From contig NZ_CP113920.1 in NCBI RefSeq assembly GCF_029395535.1, positions 1,116,001 through 1,180,000 on the forward strand: 64,000 nt of DNA, written 5' to 3'. This DNA is from Bifidobacterium sp. ESL0732 (GTDB lineage Bacteria > Actinomycetota > Actinomycetes > Actinomycetales > Bifidobacteriaceae). The notes beneath the pieces are model-generated. The model did not search any database, was not told the origin of the DNA, and was given only the letters and a program-made list of their open reading frames with translations. The translations under genes and the position numbers were made by a program. Every line of letters starts with the position of its first letter. The stretch's first letter is position 1. Shown piece after piece: positions 1 to 8,820 of the stretch.

Positions 1-1
1 C

Positions 2-2410
2 GAACCACTTGTCGCAGAAGGCAACGTCGAGAAAATCGACGGTGTAGCCCTGACGCGAATCGGTACGAAGATTGGCATGATTTTGCAAAAAATCTGCCAG
101 TCGGTGATGCCTGGTGTGGACATGCCGCCGCTCTGGCAGATTGACACGGCCTTGCGCCCTGAGGGCAAGGACGGACCACTCGTGCGCACGGTCGATTCCT
201 GTCGTGTCTATTACGAGAAGTGGGCGAGCAACTGGGAATTTCAGGCGTTGCTGAAAGCGCGGGTGGTAGCTGGCGATGAGGAACTAGGCAAAGCTTATCT
301 TGATTTGACCCGACCATTGGTCTGGTCGGCTTCAAAACACGATAACTTCGTTTATGACTGCCAGAAAATGCGCAAGCGTGTTGAAGACAATATCGCTCCG
401 GATCTGCGTGACCGCGAGATTAAGCTCGGCAAAGGCGGACTGCGCGATGTTGAATTTACGGTGCAGATGCTGCAGCTGGTCCACGATCGTTCCGACGAAT
501 CGCTGCGAGGCCGTTCCACGTTGGGTGCCTTGCAGGCACTTTCGGCCGGAGGGTATGTGGCACGTCCGCAAGCTGCAAAGCTTGATGAGGATTATCGCTT
601 TGAAAGAGTTCTTGAGCATCGTGCGCAGATGTGGGAGCTTAAGCGCACACATCTTTTTCCTGATCTGGGCAAGGCCAACGAAGGCGGAATCGATATCGTG
701 CGCAACGCCGACCCACGGGCGATAGACGACAATACGGAATTACGTCGCATGGCTCGAGCGTTTGATTTGCTGCCCGATCAGTTGATAGATAAGTATGACA
801 AGGTACGCCGCGAGGTACGTCGTCTCCATGCCGATATCTATTATCGTCCGATGCTTCCGATCAACGCTCAGCTTGACGACGATCAGGTCACGCTGAGCGA
901 CGAGGCGACCCGTGAACGCTTTGAATCCATTGGTTTCGCCGATCCTGACGCGGCGATGCGCCACGTCCGGGCACTGACGGAAGGCGTTTCCCGAGCAGCC
1001 AAGATCAACCGCATCCTGCTTCCTTCGATTCTGCAATGGCTGGCACAGGGGCAGAATCCCGATATGGGCTTGCTACAATGGCGCAAACTTGAGGAACGCT
1101 TCGGTGGTGGCAGCCAATATCTCGGTTTCCTGCGCGATTCGCCGCAGGCACTGATCAGGCTGTGCCATATCCTCTCCAATTCGAGGCTTCTGGGCGATTC
1201 GCTCAACCAGTCCATCGAGTCGGTGACGTGGCTCGGCGACGATGAGATGCTGATGCCGCGAACCCGTGAAAGCCTTGATGTACGGGCCCAAGCGGCGGTT
1301 TCGCGTTATGCCGACAATATGAACGATTTCGCCACTTCCATTAGAGCAATGCGACGCCATGAAATCGAACGCATCGGGCTCGGATGGACGTCACACGTAT
1401 TTGACGACGGTGCAGGATTGACCGGCATGACCGATGTCTACGACTCCGCCATCGAAGCGGCTTTGCAATGGTCAATCGATCATCAGTGTGCCGAGATGAA
1501 GTTGGATACTCCTCCCGTGGCCATCAGTGTCATCGCCATGGGCCGATATGGTGGGCGGGAAGTCAATTTCTGCTCCGATGCCGATATCATCATGATGTAT
1601 CGTCCTATCCAAACCACAGGTAACCAAGATGGTGACGATTCAGCGAAAGCGGCTGCTGATTTCGCGCGTAACGTGGTCAACGATCTGCGCAACATCCTGC
1701 AAGGCCCGGCCAGTCTTGAACCTAAAATCGATCTCGATTTTGGTCTTCGGCCTGAAGGCAAGAATGGCCCGTTGATCCGTTCCTATGAATCTTGTCGCGA
1801 CTATTACACCAAGTGGTACAGCACTTGGGAACGCCAGGCGTTGCTGAGGGCCCGATATGCTGCTGGTGATGCCCAATTGGCCAAGGATTTCCTAACCCAG
1901 CTTGCGAACCCGCTACGCTATATGAACCGGTCGTTGACTGATGAGGAAATCGGAGAAATTCGCAAGCTCAAAGCACGGATGGAGGCAGAACGCTTGCCGC
2001 ACGGTGTGAAACGAAACCAGCACTTGAAACTCGGTGCCGGCGGGCTTTCCGACGTCGAATGGACGGTGCAGCTGTTACAACTCGAACATGCCGGGGAGCA
2101 CGAAAGTCTTCGTGTCAACTCGACACTGGCGGCGCTGGATGAGCTCGAACGTCTGGAATATATCAAGGCCGACGATGCCGAGGCGTTGCGTAAGGCGTGG
2201 AAAATGCTGACTGCCGCACGCAACGGCAATTATTTATGGGGTGCAAGGCTCTCACAGGCCGATGTATTGCCATCTGATTTCTATGGGCTTGGGGGAGTAG
2301 CTACGTTCCTGGGCTACGATGCGAACCGAGGCCAATATTTCGAGAACGATGTCGCCTCTGTGATGCGCCGTTGCAGGGAGGTCACCGAGCGTCTTTTCTA
2401 TGGCCGTTAG
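2..2410 (+). CDS. glnE: Bifunctional glutamine synthetase adenylyltransferase/adenylyl-removing enzyme, 3' part
   Basis: The frame is open from the first bases, so the start lies left of the window; about 802 residues remain. GlnE adds AMP to, or removes it from, a tyrosine of glutamine synthetase and so tunes nitrogen assimilation. The protein shows two tandem nucleotidyltransferase halves, each with an ALRPEG/GLRPEG...GPL(V/I)R motif and each followed by a GLRDVEFTVQ/GLSDVEWTVQ helix. The C-terminal (adenylyltransferase) half has the metal-binding pattern GGREVNFCSDAD around nucleotides 1550-1585. The N-terminal removase motif is outside the window. It ends LFYGR. Family assignment is secure. 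Whether neighbours to the left share its transcript cannot be seen. Confidence 0.95.
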   Translation, partial: EPLVAEGNVEKIDGVALTRIGTKIGMILQKICQSVMPGVDMPPLWQIDTALRPEGKDGPLVRTVDSCRVYYEKWASNWEFQALLKARVVAGDEELGKAYLDLTRPLVWSASKHDNFVYDCQKMRKRVEDNIAPDLRDREIKLGKGGLRDVEFTVQMLQLVHDRSDESLRGRSTLGALQALSAGGYVARPQAAKLDEDYRFERVLEHRAQMWELKRTHLFPDLGKANEGGIDIVRNADPRAIDDNTELRRMARAFDLLPDQLIDKYDKVRREVRRLHADIYYRPMLPINAQLDDDQVTLSDEATRERFESIGFADPDAAMRHVRALTEGVSRAAKINRILLPSILQWLAQGQNPDMGLLQWRKLEERFGGGSQYLGFLRDSPQALIRLCHILSNSRLLGDSLNQSIESVTWLGDDEMLMPRTRESLDVRAQAAVSRYADNMNDFATSIRAMRRHEIERIGLGWTSHVFDDGAGLTGMTDVYDSAIEAALQWSIDHQCAEMKLDTPPVAISVIAMGRYGGREVNFCSDADIIMMYRPIQTTGNQDGDDSAKAAADFARNVVNDLRNILQGPASLEPKIDLDFGLRPEGKNGPLIRSYESCRDYYTKWYSTWERQALLRARYAAGDAQLAKDFLTQLANPLRYMNRSLTDEEIGEIRKLKARMEAERLPHGVKRNQHLKLGAGGLSDVEWTVQLLQLEHAGEHESLRVNSTLAALDELERLEYIKADDAEALRKAWKMLTAARNGNYLWGARLSQADVLPSDFYGLGGVATFLGYDANRGQYFENDVASVMRRCREVTERLFYGR

Positions 2411-2495
2411 GTTCTCGACTTTGGCTGTGCTGGCAGGCCTCACGACATTCTTTTTCGGAATAGGTCTTTTCGTCAAACACCAGCTTGAGGCATGA
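2400..2495 (+). CDS. Possible 31-residue single-pass membrane peptide overlapping the glnE stop
   Basis: An ATG overlaps the last glnE codons and opens a 31-codon frame. The peptide has a basic start (MAVR), a hydrophobic stretch of about 20 residues with a TTFFFGIG core, and a polar tail (VKHQLEA). That is a plausible membrane segment. A GGAGG lies about 20 bases before the ATG, too far to be a convincing ribosome site. It could be a real small protein, the stump of a gene cut when the men block arrived, or chance. Confidence 0.25.
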   Translation: MAVRFSTLAVLAGLTTFFFGIGLFVKHQLEA

Positions 2496-2578
2496 CCTGG
2501 TTGCCAAGCAGAGTAAAAATGAAACGGAGTGCGGTGGGACTTGGATATGGCTTTCCAGCGTACCCCGTCATCGTTCAA

Positions 2579-3676
2579 TTAGCATATTGTTTTTTGTTGG
2601 TCCAATAATTTTTGGTACATGGGCAGCAAATCGACGCCTACTCCCACACCATGCGATACCGGCATCAGACCCTGAGTCACATGTAAAGGCGTCGTATAGT
2701 CTTTTTGATAATAACGTTCCGTTGCTGCTAAGTCGCCTGGATAAGCAAAATCAGTTAAGCTGGCTAAGGCCAAATTGGCCGCGCGCCCAATGCCTCCCTC
2801 CAGCATTCCGCCGCACCAAATCTCAAAACCCAACTGGCGGTGCGCCATGACCAGTTCTAAAGCTGGTGTTAACCCACCAATTACCGCCTGTTTGACACTC
2901 ATGATTTGGCCTAATTGTAATCGCCAAGCATACTTGGCTTGGTCCACACTGGTGATCGGCTCGTCTAAGCAAATCGGAGTGTGCATATGCTGTGGCCCTT
3001 CGGCTGTAGGATGCGACACCGGATCTTCGATAAAAGTCAACTGCAGGCGATCAATGGTTGCCGCTAAATCTTTGGTCCACTGCAAGCTTTGATTGGCGTC
3101 TACCGTCAAAGACTTTATCGACGTTCGTTGACGCAAACGAGCGATCCTCTGTAAATCGGCATTGCCTTTAACTTTTAATTTGATACGCCTATAGCCTTGT
3201 TGCTGCGCTTTTTGGACAGCCGCTAGCAGCGGTTCATCGTCTTGCAGGCCCAAACTGACACCCACCGGCACATAATCCTGCCACTGAGCATGAACTTGCC
3301 GGGCTAGGACCGCGGCTAGCGGTAGCTGTTGTTGCTTGGCGTAGAGATCCCAAACCGCCATATCCAAAGCGGCTTTGGCAAAATGATGTCCCTTTAAAAC
3401 TTGTAAATGCGCATATAGGTCTGGTGGTGTCGTAAATTGTTGATTCCGCACCACAGGCCACAAATACCGTTGCAGCACCATTTGCTCGATAGCTTGCGTT
3501 TCATTCGTGTAAAACAATGTGGTGAATGCTTCCAGCTCGCCATAACCCCAATTGCCGTCTTCATCACGTACGGCTACCAAAGTCACCAGGCGTTCGCTTA
3601 ATGTTTCGTGGGCGGATACAAAAGGATGCTTGAGATGGAGGCGAATCGGTAATAATTTCAAGCCCGTTAGACGCAT
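2579..3676 (-). CDS. menC: o-Succinylbenzoate synthase
   Basis: It dehydrates SHCHC to o-succinylbenzoate (OSB) in menaquinone synthesis; enolase superfamily, cytosolic. Superfamily residues are visible in order: the K-x-K pair in IKLKVKG, Asp in TVDANQS, Glu in FIEDP, Asp in CLDEPI and the second-base Lys in MSVKQAVIGG. The ATG at 3676 is chosen because GAAGGAG sits 8 bases before it, giving 365 residues; an in-frame start at 3703 lacks this. The start overlaps the end of menH by 10 bases, so the two are translationally coupled. DNA is more A+T-rich and the protein more Gln-rich than flanking bifidobacterial genes, resembling lactobacilli. It is the last gene of the block and converges on glnE. 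Confidence 0.93.
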   Translation of the reverse strand: MRLTGLKLLPIRLHLKHPFVSAHETLSERLVTLVAVRDEDGNWGYGELEAFTTLFYTNETQAIEQMVLQRYLWPVVRNQQFTTPPDLYAHLQVLKGHHFAKAALDMAVWDLYAKQQQLPLAAVLARQVHAQWQDYVPVGVSLGLQDDEPLLAAVQKAQQQGYRRIKLKVKGNADLQRIARLRQRTSIKSLTVDANQSLQWTKDLAATIDRLQLTFIEDPVSHPTAEGPQHMHTPICLDEPITSVDQAKYAWRLQLGQIMSVKQAVIGGLTPALELVMAHRQLGFEIWCGGMLEGGIGRAANLALASLTDFAYPGDLAATERYYQKDYTTPLHVTQGLMPVSHGVGVGVDLLPMYQKLLDQQKTIC

Positions 3677-4476
3677 GGCAAAAACTCCTTCAATAGTCGA
3701 CAATACGACTGCGGCTGCTCCAGATGTACATTATGCCCTGCTTGGGCAATGACATGTAACTGAGCTTGGGGTAGTTGGGCAGCCATTTGTCGCATAATGC
3801 CTCGGAATTTGCGATCCTGTTGTCCCGTTATCAACATGACCGGCAAAGATATTTGGGCCAGATACGGCCACAAATTGGGCATCACCCCAGTTCCCATACC
3901 CAATAAACTGGCAGCCAAAGCTTGTGGTTCCTGACTTAAGCGGCGTTGCCGTACTTGTTCTTGTAGCTGTGGCGACAAGTTTTTTTGTGAGGCGAATAAA
4001 GGCAGCTGCTCCCAATGTGTCACAAATTCAGCGAACGGTTTGGTTTGCAAAAAATGTGCTTTTTCCTGATCTTGTTGTCGCCGTCTTTCGCGTTGTTCTA
4101 CGGTTGCCAATCCAGCTGTACTGCTTTCTAGTATTAGCTGTCTGACTAACTGTGGATATCGCCAGGAAAAATATAACGCTAGACGGCCGCCCATCGAGTA
4201 ACCCACAAGCCGCAGCGGCTGCTCAATTTGTAACTGTTGTAAAATATTTTTTAAATCCGCGGCTTGACGAGCCATTGCGTAACGTTTGGGCTGTGTAGGC
4301 TTGCCGCTTTGTCCATGACCCAACAAATCAGGCAATAACGCCGTCCCTTTGATGTGCCGGGCGATAGGCGCAAAATCTTGGCTGCTACCCATAAAGCCAT
4401 GTAAGAACAACCAATACGGTTGCCCGGATCCGTAAACGAATACATGATATGAATTCTGATGCACGTTAATTTGCAT
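3667..4476 (-). CDS. menH: SHCHC synthase, alpha/beta hydrolase (MenH-type)
   Basis: It eliminates pyruvate from SEPHCHC to give SHCHC. The alpha/beta-hydrolase fold shows the oxyanion segment LHGFMGSS, nucleophile elbow GYSMGG, acid-loop region ITGQQDR and catalytic His in AGHNVH. The ATG at 4476 overlaps the menD stop by 11 bases and gives 269 residues. An upstream in-frame start at 4527 would lie inside menD and add a 17-residue tail with no family counterpart. Many alpha/beta hydrolases look alike, so the MenH call leans on its place between menD and menC. Composition is lactobacillus-like, as for the whole block. Confidence 0.88.
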   Translation of the reverse strand: MQINVHQNSYHVFVYGSGQPYWLFLHGFMGSSQDFAPIARHIKGTALLPDLLGHGQSGKPTQPKRYAMARQAADLKNILQQLQIEQPLRLVGYSMGGRLALYFSWRYPQLVRQLILESSTAGLATVEQRERRRQQDQEKAHFLQTKPFAEFVTHWEQLPLFASQKNLSPQLQEQVRQRRLSQEPQALAASLLGMGTGVMPNLWPYLAQISLPVMLITGQQDRKFRGIMRQMAAQLPQAQLHVIAQAGHNVHLEQPQSYCRLLKEFLPCV

Positions 4477-6193
4477 GCGGCAAGTCCTTGATGGCGTGCG
4501 TAACTTGTTGTGCCGATTGTTGTTCAAAGGAAACCAGTGTTGCCCGTTGCGTCACCACTTCCAAGATGGTCAGACCCTTGACGGGAGCGTGCAAAGCGCT
4601 AGTCAATTGATCAAAAGTCGTTACTCGACAGTACTTAGCTTGATACAAACGCGCAATGGTAGCAATATCTAAATCCAAAGGAGTACCAAAAACTTTTTCG
4701 AATTGGGATGTTTCACGGGCTTGGGGCAGGAACGAGAAAATGCCGCCGCCGTTATTGTTCTGGACAATAATCGTCAAATCCAATTGATACTGACGCCCCA
4801 CCATCAAACCGGTTAGATCATGGAAGAAGGCCAGGTCGCCGATGTATAAATATGCTGGCTGATGTTGTGTGGCCATGGCCAACGCCGTCGAATTAATCCC
4901 ATCTATCCCATTGGCGCCCCGATTCGCCCAAAGTTTGACCGGCGCAGCAGGCCAAAAATAATCATCAATTTCACGAATCGGCATTGAATTGCTGACGAAT
5001 AAAGCGGCATCTCGTGGTAAAGCTTGTGCGAGACCAAAAGCTACTTTGGGTTCCGTTAAAGTAGGTGTCTTGTATAGATGAGATTGTAAGTTCTTTTGAA
5101 TTGTTTGATCCAATTGCTGCCACTGTAAAAGCCAGCGCTGAGATGCTTCTTGCAAATGCAACTTTGGTAGAACGGTGGTTGGCGTAAAAGGGACAACCAA
5201 ATCGGTGTGCAAGGTGTGATCCAAAAAACTTCGCTGGGCATCTAGATAAACTGTCGTAATTTGCTCTTGCGCCAGCCACGAGCTTAACGCCGCCGAAACG
5301 GGGGTGGCTCCCAAGCGCAGCACCACTTCGGGATGATAACTGGCAGGTAGAGATGTCATATTTTTACAAATCCAATCCCCAGTAGCCAGAATTTCGGGGC
5401 TTTGTCCGCGTAAACCGCTCAAAGGATCGGCCAAAATAGGCCAGTGATAGCATTGCGCAAATTGGCAAATAACTTGGCTGGCGGTAGCTGAATTGAGAGC
5501 TGGACCAACTACTACTAGGCCCTTTTTACCCGATAAATATTGCTCAACCAGTTGTAATAATGCTGGTTCAGGCAGAGTCTGCGGCTTCGTAAAGATCGGC
5601 CGCACTTGCATTGAATCATCGCTAACTTCCAGATCAGGCAATAGCGGCTTTTGCAGCGGTAGATTCAAATGCACTGGTCCTTGCGGATAAGCGAGCGCCT
5701 GATACACTGCCTTTTGCGCGCTATAGATATTGTATTTAATCTCGTGGGGTGTCGTTGCAGCTTGGGGCATGACCAACCGATAGAAAGCTTTCACCTGCTG
5801 TGCGTACATATAATCCTGCGTCAATGTTTGAGGCGCACCTACTTGCTGTAATTCGGGTGGACGGTCAGTTGTCAAAACAATCAACGGCACATTGCTGGCT
5901 TTCGCTTCACAAATAGCCGGATAGTAATTAGCCGCCGCTGTCCCGGATGTGCATACCAGCAATACCGGTTGCCCGCTTGTTTTCGACAGGCCAAGAGCAA
6001 AATAAGCCGCTGAACGCTCATCGACATCGACATACAATTGCAGTTTGCCTTGATCTTCTAATTGTCCTAATAGAATAGCCAACGGAGTCGAGCGCGAACC
6101 TGGCGAAAGCACCACTTTTTGCACGCCAACGGTCAAAAAGGCCTGTAATAGAGGCCGCAATTGTCGTGTTAAGTAAGCGTATCCATTACTCAT
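4466..6193 (-). CDS. menD: SEPHCHC synthase (ThDP-dependent)
   Basis: It joins 2-oxoglutarate, after decarboxylation on thiamine diphosphate, to isochorismate. The 575 residues match family length. Motifs run SPGSRSTPL (~30), DERSAAYFALG (~58), CTSGTAAANYYPA (~80) and TTDRPPEL (~108). Near the C-terminus are the cofactor signature GDLAFFHDLTG and NNNGGGIFSFLPQ, both diagnostic of MenD. The ATG has GAGGA 11 bases upstream, and only 12 bases separate it from the menF stop, so they share a transcript. Codons are A+T-rich compared with glnE and pyrB on either side. Confidence 0.96.
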   Translation of the reverse strand: MSNGYAYLTRQLRPLLQAFLTVGVQKVVLSPGSRSTPLAILLGQLEDQGKLQLYVDVDERSAAYFALGLSKTSGQPVLLVCTSGTAAANYYPAICEAKASNVPLIVLTTDRPPELQQVGAPQTLTQDYMYAQQVKAFYRLVMPQAATTPHEIKYNIYSAQKAVYQALAYPQGPVHLNLPLQKPLLPDLEVSDDSMQVRPIFTKPQTLPEPALLQLVEQYLSGKKGLVVVGPALNSATASQVICQFAQCYHWPILADPLSGLRGQSPEILATGDWICKNMTSLPASYHPEVVLRLGATPVSAALSSWLAQEQITTVYLDAQRSFLDHTLHTDLVVPFTPTTVLPKLHLQEASQRWLLQWQQLDQTIQKNLQSHLYKTPTLTEPKVAFGLAQALPRDAALFVSNSMPIREIDDYFWPAAPVKLWANRGANGIDGINSTALAMATQHQPAYLYIGDLAFFHDLTGLMVGRQYQLDLTIIVQNNNGGGIFSFLPQARETSQFEKVFGTPLDLDIATIARLYQAKYCRVTTFDQLTSALHAPVKGLTILEVVTQRATLVSFEQQSAQQVTHAIKDLPHAN

Positions 6194-6205
6194 GATTTTG
6201 CTTCC

Positions 6206-7489
6206 TCAATCTTTTATTCGAAAAATCGACAGTAAAGACTGCAGTTTGTGTGTCGTTTCCTGTAATTCGGCGGCTGGTTGTGATGCCGATACAATTCCGG
6301 CACCGCCCCATAACGTTAATTCCTGACCGGTTAACAAACCACTACGAATACCAACCGCCCATTCACCTTCTTGGTCGAAACTCAAATAACCTACAGGCGC
6401 TCCGTATAAGCCGCGGGTTTGGGGTTCTAATCGCCGAATAATTTTTTGGGCCAATCGTTGCGGTGTACCCGCCAAAGCCGGTGTGGGGTGTAAGGAGGCC
6501 AACACTTTCAGCGGGTCATACATGCCGCGCGCCACAATCGGCGTATATAGATGCTGCAAATTAGCTGTAGCTAAAATTCGCGGCTGCGCTTCATGGCTGA
6601 CCCTTAAACATAAGGCACGTAACCTTTGATCAAGCCAATCCACCACCAATTTGTGTTCTGCCAGATTTTTGGAGTCATGCAATAATTGCTGTGCTAAAGC
6701 CTGATCAGTTGACAAATTCCCAGTGCGTCGTGTCGTCCCAGCCAGCGCACCCGTTAAAAGCCGTTGTGGCTGAAATCTTACCAATCTTTCCGGTGTCGCG
6801 CTAATGAAACTAGTATCATGATCGCGCAATAGAATATGATAAACGTGAGGGTGTTGTTGACGCAATTGCAACCACAGGCTTTCGGGCACGCTTTGTCGGA
6901 CGTGCGCCTGGGCAGTCCGTGCCAGAACGACTTTCGCCAATTGGTGTTGGTGAATACAATCTAAAGCTTGTTGGACCCTATGTGTCCAAGCTTGCGGATT
7001 GATTTCATGATAGTCATCAATGCACCCTTGCTGTGCTGGTAAAGCTGGCTCGTTTTGGAGTTCTTCGCCCAGTTGATCAATTGCGCTGGAATCGGCGTCA
7101 ATTAAAGTCAAACGCCATTGCTGCTTTTGATAATGCACCAAAATGTGTGGCACAAACAGTAAGCCGCCACTTAAGGGACCCCAATTCTGCGTACGTACAT
7201 CGGCTTCGTCAAATAGGAAACTCCCCACTGCTTTAACATCGTGCCAACTACTTGATGAGGTTAAAACTAATTGTTGGGACAGATTCTGGAACCACTGCCG
7301 TCCTGCGGCAAAAGTTAGTCTGCTTACCGGTGGTTGTAAAGCCACTCCGCTTGCGAATAGGCGTTGCCTACGTGCGGGGTCCTCCCAAGCAAAAACTGGG
7401 CCAGTTTGTTGTCGCAACCAATGCATGACCTGGGTCGTTTTTAAAGTTTCCTTAAGCTTGATTGTCTTAACTTTTAAAATCGTTGCCAA
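6206..7489 (-). CDS. menF: Menaquinone-type isochorismate synthase
   Basis: It converts chorismate to isochorismate, the committed step. The 427-residue chorismate-binding enzyme has the catalytic-base segment LAKVVLART (~190), SATPERL, LTGALAGTTRR, and the C-terminal active-site stretch with RGLYGAPVGY, AVGIRSG and WGGAGIV. The start is a TTG with AGAGG 9 bases upstream. It is first in menF-menD-menH-menC behind a strong promoter at 7552-7581. Salicylate- or siderophore-type isochorismate synthases are similar, but the menD neighbour settles the role. No menE, menB, menA or menG is in the window. Confidence 0.93.
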   Translation of the reverse strand: MATILKVKTIKLKETLKTTQVMHWLRQQTGPVFAWEDPARRQRLFASGVALQPPVSRLTFAAGRQWFQNLSQQLVLTSSSSWHDVKAVGSFLFDEADVRTQNWGPLSGGLLFVPHILVHYQKQQWRLTLIDADSSAIDQLGEELQNEPALPAQQGCIDDYHEINPQAWTHRVQQALDCIHQHQLAKVVLARTAQAHVRQSVPESLWLQLRQQHPHVYHILLRDHDTSFISATPERLVRFQPQRLLTGALAGTTRRTGNLSTDQALAQQLLHDSKNLAEHKLVVDWLDQRLRALCLRVSHEAQPRILATANLQHLYTPIVARGMYDPLKVLASLHPTPALAGTPQRLAQKIIRRLEPQTRGLYGAPVGYLSFDQEGEWAVGIRSGLLTGQELTLWGGAGIVSASQPAAELQETTHKLQSLLSIFRIKD

Positions 7490-7551
7490 GGAAACAAACC
7501 TCTTTCCTATGCCTAAATGACAAAAACATTGACTCAGATAGCTTTATCGGA

Positions 7552-7581
7552 ATTATACTATTATCTATTACCTACCGTCAA
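7552..7581 (-). promoter_or_regulatory. Sigma-70-type promoter of the men operon
   Basis: On the minus strand TTGACG (7576-7581) and a perfect TATAAT (7552-7557) are 18 bases apart, about 60 bases upstream of the menF TTG. Nothing else on that strand could use it. The acquired block therefore carries its own promoter, divergent from the pyr operon. Confidence 0.75.
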
Positions 7582-7791
7582 TGCCAACCGGAGCTTACCA
7601 TTAGAAGTGTGACGTTGGCGTTGACATATTTGATTGCGGTTCGTTACTTCGTCCGTCTCCTCGTCGAAGGCCTTTGGCAGGGGGCCGTCGAAAGTTCGCA
7701 TGACATTAGGATATGATTTCATGTCGCCTCGTGCGGGTATCTTGTCAATGGTCACACGAAGTGGCCACCTTGGTTGAAGAAAGGTGAGCCG

Positions 7792-8820
7792 ATGCCGATA
7801 ACACAAAAACCTACGAAGAATCCCGCTGATGGGGGCGGGCGATCATCATTGGTTGGTTCCAGCGTGGTGACGTTGGACAACATACCGACTTCAGAGATTC
7901 GAACATTGCTTGACAAAGCGCAATACATCGATTCTCATCGTAAGGAAGTGGCGAACACCTGCAATGGCCGGGTGTTGGCCACTTTGTTTTATGAGCCCAG
8001 TACGCGCACACGTTTGAGCTTCGAGACGGCGATGCTCCGTCTCGGCGGCAAGGTCATCGGTTTCGCCGGTGCCCAGCTTTCCTCCGCCACGAAGGGCGAG
8101 ACCATCCACGACACCGTCAAAGTCGTCTCGCAGTATGCCGACTTGATCGCCATGCGTCATCCCAAGGAAGGGGCCGCGCTGGTCGCCGCGCACTCCTCGG
8201 ACGTGCCGGTCATCAACGCCGGCGACGGCGGGCATATGCACCCGACGCAGACCTTGGCCGATCTTTCCACCATTCAGGCGCGTTTCGGACGTGTCACCGA
8301 TCTGACTGTAGGGCTTTGCGGCGATCTTACTTTCGGCCGCACGGTCCATTCCTTGATAACCACGCTGTGCCGTTTCGGCAATATCCGTTTCGTGCTTATC
8401 AGCCCAGACGAACTCAAGACACCGCAATATGTGCTTGACTGCATTGATCAAAGTCCGACCTGCTCCTACGTGGAAGCCAAGGACCTGTCCGCCGTCATCG
8501 GCGACCTTGATGTGCTCTACATGACCCGTGTCCAGCAGGAACGCTTCTTCAACGAGGACGATTACCTGCGTTTGCGCGATACCTATATCCTCGATGAGGG
8601 CAAGATGAAACTTGCCAAGCCTACGATGGCTGTGCTGCATCCGCTGCCGCGTGTCAATGAAATCGCCAAGGAAGTCGACGATGATCCGCGCGCCGCCTAC
8701 TTTGAACAGGTACGTCGTGGCATGCTGATGCGCATGGCGCTGGAAAGTTCGGTGCTCGGCGACAAGCTGCCCGGCTATGACGAGCATTATTGCTTAAGTG
8801 AAAGGGAGGTGCTGGCCTGA
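7792..8820 (+). CDS. pyrB: Aspartate carbamoyltransferase, catalytic chain
   Basis: It condenses carbamoyl phosphate with aspartate, the first committed step of pyrimidine synthesis. Of the 342 residues, FYEPSTRTRLSFE is the carbamoyl-phosphate site and HPTQTLADL and HPLPRVNEI follow in the usual order. The ATG at 7792 is preferred because GAAAGGTGAG precedes it by about 7 bases; an in-frame TTG at 7774 would place that site inside the gene. The stop overlaps the pyrI ATG (ATGA), matching 1:1 subunit production. It starts the operon pyrB-I-C-F-K-D-E. Confidence 0.96.
   Translation: MPITQKPTKNPADGGGRSSLVGSSVVTLDNIPTSEIRTLLDKAQYIDSHRKEVANTCNGRVLATLFYEPSTRTRLSFETAMLRLGGKVIGFAGAQLSSATKGETIHDTVKVVSQYADLIAMRHPKEGAALVAAHSSDVPVINAGDGGHMHPTQTLADLSTIQARFGRVTDLTVGLCGDLTFGRTVHSLITTLCRFGNIRFVLISPDELKTPQYVLDCIDQSPTCSYVEAKDLSAVIGDLDVLYMTRVQQERFFNEDDYLRLRDTYILDEGKMKLAKPTMAVLHPLPRVNEIAKEVDDDPRAAYFEQVRRGMLMRMALESSVLGDKLPGYDEHYCLSEREVLA

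Noticed and set aside
2499..7489. The 9-mer GTTGCCAAG near both ends of the men block (2500-2508 and 7482-7490) as a target-site duplication
   Set aside because: The right copy lies inside the menF start region, not outside the block; nine bases over 5 kb can match by chance.
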